NCBI GenBank assembly: GCA_016866415.1
Contig: VGML01000137.1
Location: 1-5,814 of the forward strand
Length of the DNA stretch: 5,814 nt
DNA from: Bacteroidota bacterium
Lineage (GTDB): Bacteria > Bacteroidota > Bacteroidia > Flavobacteriales_D > Crocinitomicaceae
Reading direction: 5' to 3'
Shown piece by piece: positions 1 to 5,814 of the stretch. Under the pieces are notes generated by a model. That model worked only from the letters and a program-made list of their open reading frames with translations. It was not told the DNA's origin and ran no database searches. How positions within the stretch are numbered: position 1 is the first letter of the stretch; every line of letters starts with the position of its first letter. Both the position numbers and the translations under genes were made by a program.

Positions 1-1
1 T

Positions 2-604
2 TGGCAGTTGAATGATTGTTGGCCTGCTCCAACTTGGTCGAGTATCGATTTTTATGGAAATTGGAAGGCCCTGCATTATTCAATTCGGGATGATTATCGT
101 GATTTAGCTTTGTTAAAACAATCAACTGAAAAGGGCGAAATCATTTGGCTGAAATCTGATTTAAAAGAAAAACAGAAAGTCAACATCAAAATCGAAACCT
201 ACAATTTGGAAGGAAAATTGGTTGAATCGAAGGAAACCCCAATAGTAATTAATTTTCAGGATAAAATAGAAATTTGGAACCAATCAAAAGCAAAATATTC
301 AATTGATGTTTTAATTCGTATATCAATTGATTCAATTTATTCACGTGATTTTTTAATTAGTTCAAAAAAAACATTTCCAATACCAACGGTGAATTTGAAA
401 CTTGAAAATATAAATCCTATCACAAAAACCTTTGATCTGAAAATCACCAATTCCGCTTTTTGTGCTGATTTCTGGGTTTATTCCTTAAAACAAGGAATTC
501 GATTTGAACGAAACTTTACCAATTTGCTTCCAGGAACACATACCATTAAAGGAACGTTTCGTGAATTGCCAACATTGAGTGATTTCGGATATTTATTTCG
601 TTGA
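2..604 (+). CDS. Beta-mannosidase, GH2 family, C-terminal fragment (5' end outside window)
   Basis: This is the end of a glycoside hydrolase family 2 exo-beta-mannosidase, which removes terminal beta-1,4-mannose from the non-reducing end of manno-oligosaccharides. In Bacteroidota such enzymes are usually exported to the periplasm. The reading frame is open from the left edge. Its first residues, WQLNDCWPAPTWSSIDFYG followed by NWKALHY, are the hallmark end of the GH2 TIM barrel in beta-mannosidases. The catalytic acid/base and nucleophile lie upstream, outside the window. After the barrel come about 170 residues rich in beta-strands with conserved-looking hydrophobic spacing, fitting the C-terminal Ig-like sandwich domain of this family. 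An internal TTG at 8 is not a real start, because the family motif begins before it. The stop is TGA at 602-604, 38 bp before the photolyase gene. Family assignment is secure; exact substrate is inferred. Confidence 0.87.
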   Translation, partial: WQLNDCWPAPTWSSIDFYGNWKALHYSIRDDYRDLALLKQSTEKGEIIWLKSDLKEKQKVNIKIETYNLEGKLVESKETPIVINFQDKIEIWNQSKAKYSIDVLIRISIDSIYSRDFLISSKKTFPIPTVNLKLENINPITKTFDLKITNSAFCADFWVYSLKQGIRFERNFTNLLPGTHTIKGTFRELPTLSDFGYLFR

Positions 605-642
605 GGCTACAAACCAATAGAGGATTCAGGTGTTAATCAATT

Positions 643-2115
643 GTGGATTCTCAAAAAGTGAATGTAGTTTGGTTAAAGCGTGATTTGCGTTTCCAAGATC
701 ACGAACCTTTGAAATCCGCAATAGAATCGAAAATCCCTTCCATTTTACTTTATGTTTTTGAGCCTTCACTCATGAATCACCATGATTCTGACGTGCGACA
801 TTGGCGTTTTGTTTGGCAGTCATTGGTTGATCTAAAATCTCAACTTTCAAAAGAGCAATCCTTGACAATTCTTTGCGGTGAAGCGTTGGAAGTTTTTGAG
901 TCTCTGACTAATTTCTACGAAATTCAATCTGTTTTTTCGCATCAGGAAACTGGAAATCGGTTGAGTTTTGATCGAGATTTGAAATTGAAAGCATTTTTCA
1001 AGTCGAAGGGAATTAGTTGGAAAGAAAGTCAAACGAATGGTGTATTGCGTGGGATTCAAAATCGTAAAGATTGGGATAAAAAATGGATGGAATTCATGCA
1101 TAAACCAATTATTGAAATTAATCCAATTGAACTTGAAACGGTAACTTGTGATAATTCCATTTATATTCAATTTAATTTGGAATCTATTCCTGATGAAATA
1201 AAACTTGCTCATCCAAATTTCCAACCGGGAGGTGAATTGAAGGCTTTCAAATACGCCAATAGTTTTTATAATGAGCGACATTACAATTACAGCCGACACA
1301 TTTCAAAGCCGATGCTTGCACGAACAGGATGTAGCAGACTTTCGCCATATTTAGCCTATGGAAATATTTCGCTTCGTCAGGTATATCAAAGGGCTTTGGA
1401 AACGAGAAATAGGGGAGGGAACAAGCGTTCCTTAAGTAATTTCATTTCTCGACTTCATTGGCATTGTCATTTTATTCAAAAGTTTGAAACGGAGTGTGAG
1501 ATGGAATTTCGAGCGGTAAATGCAGCGTTTGAAGATCTCGGAAAGGAGAAAAATGAAAACTACATTCAGGCTTGGCAACATGGAAAAACGGGAATTCCAT
1601 TAATTGATTCTTGCATGCGCTGTGTTGTTGAAACCGGTTATTTAAATTTTCGAATGCGCGCAATGGTAGTTTCCTTTTTCGTTTACAATTTATGGCAAGA
1701 TTGGCGCGATTTACATTTTTTAGCCCGACAATTTTTGGATTACGAACCTGGAATTCACTATCCACAAATTCAAATGCAGGCAGGATTAACAGGAGTTAAT
1801 ACGCTGCGTATATACAATCCCATCAAAAATTCAGAGGAACATGATCCAGATGGTGAATTCATTAAAAAGTGGATTCCAGAATTAAAAGATGTGCCAGCAA
1901 GTTTAATTCACGAGCCATGGAAAATGAACGAAATGGAACAAACGTTTTATAATTGCACAATTGGAGTTGATTATCCATTCCCAATTGTTGACATTGAAGA
2001 ATCTCGAAAATATGCCTCTAATTATATGTACGAAATAAAAAAATCGTATTTCTCAAAGCAAAACGGATTGAAGATTTTAATGAAGCACGTTTCGCCTGAA
2101 CGAAATACAAATTAA
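643..2115 (+). CDS. Photolyase/cryptochrome-family FAD-binding protein
   Basis: A 490-residue flavoprotein of the DNA photolyase/cryptochrome family, which classically uses blue light and FADH- to split UV-induced pyrimidine dimers. The N-terminal alpha/beta antenna domain begins VNVVWLKRDLRFQDH (residues 6-20). The FAD-binding helical domain holds the phosphate-binding stretch SRLSPYLAYGNIS (231-243), the GKTGIPLIDSCMR block (314-326), RMRAM (337-341) and RIYNP plus DPDGEFIKKW (389-410). Start: an in-frame TAA at 634-636 lies just upstream, so GTG at 643 is the first usual start codon; a second GTG at 658 would remove residues 1-5. By manual alignment several E. coli PhrB residues are replaced: N378 by His372, W382 by Ile376, W384 by Met378, N341 by Phe336, E274 by Arg270. 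W277, W359, R342 and D372 appear kept (Trp273, Trp354, Arg337, Asp366). Family membership is certain; CPD repair, (6-4) repair or signalling cannot be decided. It probably shares a transcript with the mannosidase gene. Confidence 0.93.
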   Translation: MDSQKVNVVWLKRDLRFQDHEPLKSAIESKIPSILLYVFEPSLMNHHDSDVRHWRFVWQSLVDLKSQLSKEQSLTILCGEALEVFESLTNFYEIQSVFSHQETGNRLSFDRDLKLKAFFKSKGISWKESQTNGVLRGIQNRKDWDKKWMEFMHKPIIEINPIELETVTCDNSIYIQFNLESIPDEIKLAHPNFQPGGELKAFKYANSFYNERHYNYSRHISKPMLARTGCSRLSPYLAYGNISLRQVYQRALETRNRGGNKRSLSNFISRLHWHCHFIQKFETECEMEFRAVNAAFEDLGKEKNENYIQAWQHGKTGIPLIDSCMRCVVETGYLNFRMRAMVVSFFVYNLWQDWRDLHFLARQFLDYEPGIHYPQIQMQAGLTGVNTLRIYNPIKNSEEHDPDGEFIKKWIPELKDVPASLIHEPWKMNEMEQTFYNCTIGVDYPFPIVDIEESRKYASNYMYEIKKSYFSKQNGLKILMKHVSPERNTN

Positions 2116-2133
2116 CGTTTCCTTTTGCAATTT

Positions 2134-2141
2134 TAATTTTG
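2134..2141 (+). promoter_or_regulatory. Candidate Bacteroidota promoter -7 element for the ligase cassette
   Basis: The 68-bp gap between the photolyase stop and the ligase start holds TAATTTTG, an exact match to the Bacteroidota sigma-A -7 consensus TAnnTTTG. A start about 7 bases downstream would give a leader of roughly 35 nt before ATG 2184. I see no good TTG-type -33 element at the right spacing; the nearest TTTG, at 2124-2127, is too close. In such A+T-rich DNA this 8-mer can occur by chance, so the call rests mainly on its position. Confidence 0.35.
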
Positions 2142-2183
2142 TTGTAGGTTAAATTATTTTTAAAAAAAGATTATTTTTAGTCT

Positions 2184-3506
2184 ATGGATTTCATAAGTCA
2201 ATATAAAAAGCGCGTTCTTTCCCGCTTAATATCAGTTGAACCATCTAAATTGAAGGAGAAGATTTTAGAATCTGAGTATTATTTAGTTTCTGAAAAATTA
2301 GATGGTTTTTATACGGTTTTAGTCTCGGATTCAAAAGGAATTAAATTATTTAATAAAAGTGGAAGGGAAATCAAAATACCTTCTATTCAATCAATTAAAC
2401 TTGAAAAGTCATGTGTTTTAGTTGGAGAATTATGCTCTTTTATAAATGATCGTCCTCAAACGCATCGTGAATTAGCCTCAGCAATCGCTAAACCAGATAA
2501 GACAGATATTCGTTTCGCTGCATTTGATGTTTTAGGAATAAACGGAAAAGTAATAGATGCAACTGGTATTGAAAAGTATAATCTTTTAAAAGAGCTAGCG
2601 AATCAAAAGACTTGTTATACAATAACACAGCATCAGTTTTCAAGCAGAAATGAAGTAGAGGAATTCTACAATAATATTGTTGCTAATTCCGGAGAGGGAA
2701 TAATTGTAAAGGCAGCAAATGAATTAGCTTATAAAATCAAACCAATTATCACATTAGATTTGGTTGTTTTGGGTTTTTGCGAAGGTATTCAAGAGAAAGC
2801 GGGTGTAGTTCGCGATTTATTAATCGGCGTTGCGCTTGAAGATAATTTGTATCAAGTTGTCGGAACTGTTGGGACGGGGTTTACAGCAGAAGATCGAAGC
2901 ATGTTTTATAAGTCTCTTTCCCCTTTATCCGTAAATAGTACATATACCGAAGTTTCGGGTGCGAAAACAGCGTTTGTAATGGTAAAGCCAGAATGGGTTA
3001 TTGAGCTTACTTGTTTAGATGTTTTGGGCGAAAATTCAAAGGGAACAATAAAAAGACCAGTTCTTAAATATGATACATCTGGTTTTGATTTAATTGAACA
3101 AACTGCAGGAGTAAGTCTTGTTAGTGCAGTATTTATTCGCAAAAGAACTGATAAAACTGTTTCGGTTTCACATTCTGGAAAAGATCAACTTCTCGATTAT
3201 TTGAATCCTCAAAGTGATTCAGAAAAGACATTGAAATTAGTAGACTCGGAAATTGTTAGTCGTGAAGTATATACTAAAAAAGGTAAAAATGGTGTAATGG
3301 TAAGAAAAATGGTTGGCCTAAAAACAAACAAAGAGGAAACTGGATTATTTAGTAAATACGCGGTGTTATTTACCGATTTTAGTTCAGGTCGAGCCGAACC
3401 GATGAATCAGGAGATTTTATTATGCGATGATAAAACAAGTTTGGAAAACACCCTTCAATCCCTTCGAGATGAACATGTAAAGGGAGGTTGGAATAAAGTA
3501 AATTGA
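2184..3506 (+). CDS. ATP-dependent DNA ligase with unusual C-terminal extension
   Basis: A 440-residue nucleotidyltransferase-superfamily ligase expected to seal DNA nicks through a lysyl-AMP intermediate. Adenylation domain: motif I SEKLDG with nucleophile Lys38; NKSGRE (57-62); GEL with Glu82; motif III-like FAAFDVL (111-117); motif IV EGIIVK (171-176); motif V YKIKP (183-187). An OB-fold follows, opening TLDLVVLGF (190-198) as in ATP-dependent DNA ligases, then VGTVGTGFT (226-234) and the motif VI region GTIKRPVLKY (287-296). Residues ~330-440 go beyond the usual ligase core; they end in KGGWNKVN and resemble no standard ligase domain. There is no N-terminal DNA-binding domain. The position usually held by Arg in KxDGxR is Tyr43. 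Start is firm: an in-frame TAG lies at 2178-2180. It heads a cassette with two uncharacterised genes. Bacteria replicate with NAD-dependent LigA, so this is probably an accessory repair ligase. An RNA ligase is less likely given the OB-fold. Confidence 0.9.
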   Translation: MDFISQYKKRVLSRLISVEPSKLKEKILESEYYLVSEKLDGFYTVLVSDSKGIKLFNKSGREIKIPSIQSIKLEKSCVLVGELCSFINDRPQTHRELASAIAKPDKTDIRFAAFDVLGINGKVIDATGIEKYNLLKELANQKTCYTITQHQFSSRNEVEEFYNNIVANSGEGIIVKAANELAYKIKPIITLDLVVLGFCEGIQEKAGVVRDLLIGVALEDNLYQVVGTVGTGFTAEDRSMFYKSLSPLSVNSTYTEVSGAKTAFVMVKPEWVIELTCLDVLGENSKGTIKRPVLKYDTSGFDLIEQTAGVSLVSAVFIRKRTDKTVSVSHSGKDQLLDYLNPQSDSEKTLKLVDSEIVSREVYTKKGKNGVMVRKMVGLKTNKEETGLFSKYAVLFTDFSSGRAEPMNQEILLCDDKTSLENTLQSLRDEHVKGGWNKVN

Positions 3507-3507
3507 A

Positions 3508-4122
3508 ATGGCAAGAACGATAAAAATTACCCACAAAGGGAAAATATACGAACCTTCGATCCAAGCTTTGAATCGAGATAAATTATACGGTTTTATAGAA
3601 AATTTTATTGAGGATGATAAAGGTCAATCCTGTTTTGAAGGGAGCCTATTGGATGATGGTCAAACTTTAATTGGAAAAGGCTGTACAGCAATTAAAGTTT
3701 TGGATAATAAAGGATTGGAGGTCAATAAAAAAGAATTGAAAGCAGTTGATACGAATGGGAAAACTTTGAAGGAAGTTTTGTCAGTTTTCGAAACAGGGAT
3801 TTCTTTAAATGAGGGTTCTTTCGATGATTTATTCGATTTAGAAGTGGATGCTGCATATGATTTTAATTGGTCAGATGACAATACGAAAGCTACGTTTTTA
3901 AATGAGATAAAAGGAAAGGTTTTCACCTTTGAATTTAATTACAGAACCGACTACGAAGGAGCAGATGCTGTTTTAATCTCAAATTCTGAAGGTGCCTTTA
4001 TTTTAAGCGGTAGAAAACTTGAGTTTGAATTTCTTAGTAACAAAAATCAAACTATTCTATCAATTCCTGAATTGGAAGAAGAAAAAGAAGAAGATCAAGA
4101 AATCGATTTTTCAATGTTTTAA
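3508..4122 (+). CDS. Uncharacterised ligase-linked protein with acidic C-terminal tail
   Basis: A 204-residue protein whose function I do not recognise. There is no signal peptide or membrane segment, so it should be cytoplasmic. The N-terminus is basic (MARTIKITHKGKIY), followed by LNRDKLYGF (21-29), a GSLLDDGQTLIGKG stretch (45-58) and an acidic middle (SFDDLFDLEVDAAYDF, 104-119). A further beta-rich segment, FEFNYRTDYEGADAVLI (141-157), precedes a strongly acidic tail: EELEEE-like residues at 187-200, ending in hydrophobic DFSMF (200-204). An acidic tail with a terminal Phe recalls the protein-docking tip of bacterial SSB, but no OB-fold motif was recognised. Start is firm: in-frame TAA at 3499-3501, with only ATT and GAA codons before the ATG. 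It begins 1 bp after the ligase stop, so translational coupling is likely. The inferred role is a partner of the ligase. Confidence 0.85.
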   Translation: MARTIKITHKGKIYEPSIQALNRDKLYGFIENFIEDDKGQSCFEGSLLDDGQTLIGKGCTAIKVLDNKGLEVNKKELKAVDTNGKTLKEVLSVFETGISLNEGSFDDLFDLEVDAAYDFNWSDDNTKATFLNEIKGKVFTFEFNYRTDYEGADAVLISNSEGAFILSGRKLEFEFLSNKNQTILSIPELEEEKEEDQEIDFSMF

Positions 4123-4131
4123 GTGAAATAG

Positions 4132-4830
4132 ATGAAAAGGTATATCAATTTAATGGATGAAAAGGGAAGGGATGCAAAACTTTTATTTGCAGGAATACCC
4201 AAGACTAAAAATGTATTTTATGTCACAGCTAATGGTAGTAAAACAGAATCCGCTCGTGTTTTAAAGACCACACTTACAGGGTCTTATGACGGTTTGATTG
4301 CTAGTTATGGCACTAATGATAAAATTGCAGAAGCATTAATTTCTGATAATCCAGAGGTTGATTTGAAACGAACAGGGATGAAAATTTCTGGAACTTCTAG
4401 ATTGTATATTAATAATAAATTGAAACCTGCATTTCGTGTAAGCATCCGAGAAGTAATTCGAAACACGCAAGGTGATAAAGTGGAAGAGCGAAGACTTTTG
4501 GAAAACGAGTCCAATATTATCGACGAAATTCCATTGATGATGGGGCCACTTTATAAGAAATCTGATTTTTACAATAAAGTTGTTTTTGTGAAAAAATATC
4601 AGCTTTTCCATGTCAATGGATTAACATTTGAATTTCTTTATGATATTGCAAAAAAGCTTCAAGAAGAAAATTCGTTAATGATGGTTGGTGCTGGAAAAAA
4701 TGGGAAGGAACCACTTGTTTTTCAAGACGGAGGAAAAAAGTATAGAGGTTTTTTGGAAGGGAGAATTAGTGGTGATAAATATTTGTTAATTCTTCACTTG
4801 AGTAATTTGGAATTAAAAGATATAGATTAA
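4132..4830 (+). CDS. Uncharacterised ligase-linked protein, third gene of the cassette
   Basis: A 232-residue protein that I cannot assign to a named family. It lacks a signal peptide and membrane segments and is probably cytoplasmic. It is moderately basic, opening MKRYINLMDEKGRDAK. Its strongest-looking blocks are GIPKTKNVFYVTANG (21-35), ARVLKTTL (41-48), HVNGLTFEFLYDIAKKL (160-176) and the C-terminal YRGFLEGRISGDKYLLILHL (204-223) followed by SNLELK (224-229). The dense glycines and aromatics at the C-terminus suggest a compact conserved domain. Start is fixed by an in-frame TAG at 4129-4131 directly before the ATG. It lies 9 bp after the preceding gene on the same strand, with no room for a separate promoter, so it should be co-transcribed with the ligase. 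Function in nick sealing, end processing or DNA binding is inference from context only. Confidence 0.84.
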   Translation: MKRYINLMDEKGRDAKLLFAGIPKTKNVFYVTANGSKTESARVLKTTLTGSYDGLIASYGTNDKIAEALISDNPEVDLKRTGMKISGTSRLYINNKLKPAFRVSIREVIRNTQGDKVEERRLLENESNIIDEIPLMMGPLYKKSDFYNKVVFVKKYQLFHVNGLTFEFLYDIAKKLQEENSLMMVGAGKNGKEPLVFQDGGKKYRGFLEGRISGDKYLLILHLSNLELKDID

Positions 4831-4832
4831 AA

Positions 4833-5639
4833 CTACCATTTCAGTTGAAAACCAATATTAAAATTATAGTACCAATTGTCAATAGGTAAGGGTCTATATG
4901 AATCAAAATTATGGTCATAATGAACCTGAACTGAAACGTGTTTAGTTACTGCCATAAATAGGTTTAAATCAATAAACCACCTTGGATTTAAAAAATGGCT
5001 AAATTTTTCATTCATTGGAAACTGAACAAAAGTACTAGAACTTAAATCGATTCCTTCTTTAAGTTGCACAGCTGTTTTTGCTGTTAAATTTAATCGAGGG
5101 ATATATCGGTATACGACCTCAAGCGAATCTTGTGCAAACGCAAACGCAGAAACAGATGGATTCCATTTTTCATATTCATAGAATAAACCAATTCCAGCAT
5201 AAAAATCATCTTTTCTACTTTCCCAAAATCGAAAGCGCGCATTACATCCAGCTAAAGCTCGGTTCTGTAAACCCCAAACGCCATTCCATTGATATTGAAT
5301 AAAATAATCAGGATAGATAAGTCTTTTATCATTATCCCTTATTCTCATTTGGAAATAACCATTGTTTTCTAAAATGGAAGCACCATTAAAAGATGCGTCA
5401 GTTTGCGCAAGAGAAATCCAAACTAAATTTTTCTTCTTAATGAAAAAATCATTTTCTAACTGACTTGAAAATTCTAAAAGATTTCGTTTTTGTTTATCAA
5501 GGTTGAAACCGAAATTTACACTAAATAAATTGCGACGAAACGTGGTATCCTGACCATTTTCACGGTCAATATTCAATACTTGGCCTGTTAACCAATTGAA
5601 TATTGTTGAAACAAATAAAAGACAAAAAAGTATTCTCAT
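4833..5639 (-). CDS. DUF481-like outer-membrane beta-barrel protein
   Basis: A 268-residue predicted outer-membrane protein. The N-terminus is a signal peptide: MRILFCLLFVSTIFNWLTGQ, a short charged start, a hydrophobic core and likely cleavage near residue 19-20. The mature part begins VLNIDREN, as in many small Bacteroidota barrels. The rest alternates hydrophobic and polar residues with many aromatics: YFIQYQWNGVWGLQNRALAG (112-131), ARFRFWES (134-141), YAGIGLFYEYEKW (147-159), RWFIDLNLFMAV (219-230). The closing strand NWYYNFNIGFQLKW ends in Trp, consistent with a beta-signal for outer-membrane insertion. The YxxQYQxNxxxGLQNRxLAG pattern resembles DUF481 proteins (YdiY-like), whose role is poorly known. 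It starts 12 bp after the M13 peptidase stop, in the same frame, and is likely in that operon. Its stop lies 2 bp from the oppositely oriented cassette gene. Confidence 0.8.
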   Translation of the reverse strand: MRILFCLLFVSTIFNWLTGQVLNIDRENGQDTTFRRNLFSVNFGFNLDKQKRNLLEFSSQLENDFFIKKKNLVWISLAQTDASFNGASILENNGYFQMRIRDNDKRLIYPDYFIQYQWNGVWGLQNRALAGCNARFRFWESRKDDFYAGIGLFYEYEKWNPSVSAFAFAQDSLEVVYRYIPRLNLTAKTAVQLKEGIDLSSSTFVQFPMNEKFSHFLNPRWFIDLNLFMAVTKHVSVQVHYDHNFDSYRPLPIDNWYYNFNIGFQLKW

Positions 5640-5651
5640 ATTAAAATTTAT

Positions 5652-5814
5652 TCACCAAATTTTAGCAATCTTTTTTGATGAATTACGCATCGGACGATTT
5701 TCTTCAACAGAAAACGAGTTAAAAAATTCTGGACAGTTTTTTAATGGACCATTAACGCGATACATACCGGGAGAATGAGGGTCGTTCGCGATTCTGTTTT
5801 TCATTTCTTCATCT
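5652..5814 (-). CDS. M13 family metallopeptidase (neprilysin/PepO-like), C-terminal fragment
   Basis: Reading the minus strand from the right edge gives an open frame of 53 residues ending at TGA 5654-5652. It contains RIANDPHSPGMYRVNGPLKN followed by CPEFFNSFSV and a C-terminal KIAKIW. The DPHSPxxxRVxGPLxNxxEF block and the terminal IW are the signature end of M13 zinc metallopeptidases (neprilysin/PepO family), which cleave peptides outside the cytoplasm. Within this family the Arg of the RVNGP segment helps bind substrate. The HExxH zinc site lies outside the window. It lies 12 bp upstream of the barrel gene and is probably co-transcribed with it. The last codon at the window edge is incomplete. 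Confidence 0.87.
   Translation of the reverse strand, partial: DEEMKNRIANDPHSPGMYRVNGPLKNCPEFFNSFSVEENRPMRNSSKKIAKIW

Noticed and set aside
847..1299. Long minus-strand open frame (150 codons) inside the photolyase gene
   Set aside because: It lies wholly within a certain gene, has biased composition typical of an antisense shadow, and shows no recognisable motif.
3481..3487. AGGGAGG as a Shine-Dalgarno site for the second cassette gene
   Set aside because: It ends 20 bases before the ATG, too far for normal spacing, and lies within the ligase coding sequence; Bacteroidota rely little on such sites.
2184..3506. RNA ligase or mRNA-capping-type enzyme instead of DNA ligase
   Set aside because: The DLVVLGF start of the OB domain and the motif VI-like KRPVLKY region match ATP-dependent DNA ligases better, though divergent motif I leaves some doubt.
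4305..4611. Two overlapping minus-strand open frames within the third cassette gene
   Set aside because: They overlap each other and a well-supported forward gene; no motif or start signal supports them.
4839..4850. Small inverted repeat TTTCA-GT-TGAAA as a bidirectional terminator between convergent genes
   Set aside because: A 5-bp A+T-rich stem with a 2-base loop is not stable, has no adjacent T-tract, and lies within coding sequence.
5596..5778. Plus-strand open frame of 60 codons at the right end
   Set aside because: It is antisense to the M13 peptidase end, whose family signature is clear, and to the barrel gene's signal peptide.
1..5814. CRISPR array, tRNA/rRNA, insertion sequence or prophage boundary
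   Set aside because: No regularly spaced repeats, tRNA-like cloverleaf, transposase motif or terminal inverted repeats were seen; non-coding gaps are at most 68 bp.

Overview
The window looks like chromosomal DNA from a low-GC member of the Bacteroidota, probably of the Flavobacteriales type. The grounds are strong A+T richness, no clear Shine-Dalgarno sites in front of most starts, a TAnnTTTG-type promoter element, and typical gene families: exported GH2 beta-mannosidase, M13 peptidase and a small outer-membrane barrel. The genus cannot be fixed from this sequence.

Layout: (1) 2-604 (+) is the C-terminal end of a GH2 beta-mannosidase. (2) 643-2115 (+) is a complete photolyase/cryptochrome-family flavoprotein, 38 bp downstream and probably co-transcribed. 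(3) After a 68-bp gap with a candidate promoter comes a tight three-gene (+) cassette: an ATP-dependent DNA ligase with an extra C-terminal domain (2184-3506), an uncharacterised acidic-tailed protein (3508-4122) and a second uncharacterised protein (4132-4830). The gaps inside it are 1 bp and 9 bp. (4) On the minus strand, converging on the cassette with only 2 bp between stop codons, is a DUF481-like outer-membrane beta-barrel (4833-5639). It is preceded by the C-terminal end of an M13 (neprilysin/PepO-like) metallopeptidase that enters from the right edge (5652-5814).

The most interesting region is the ligase cassette. A non-NAD ligase in a bacterium, with a lineage-specific C-terminal extension and two tightly linked proteins of unknown function, looks like a dedicated accessory nick-sealing or DNA-repair module rather than the housekeeping ligase. 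The photolyase just upstream gives a loose DNA-repair theme, but the intergenic promoter suggests separate transcription. By manual alignment the photolyase lacks several residues that define the classical CPD enzyme, including two of the three electron-transfer tryptophans.

I saw no tRNA, rRNA, CRISPR array, insertion sequence or attachment site. Apart from the 68-bp promoter gap, the window is almost completely coding.
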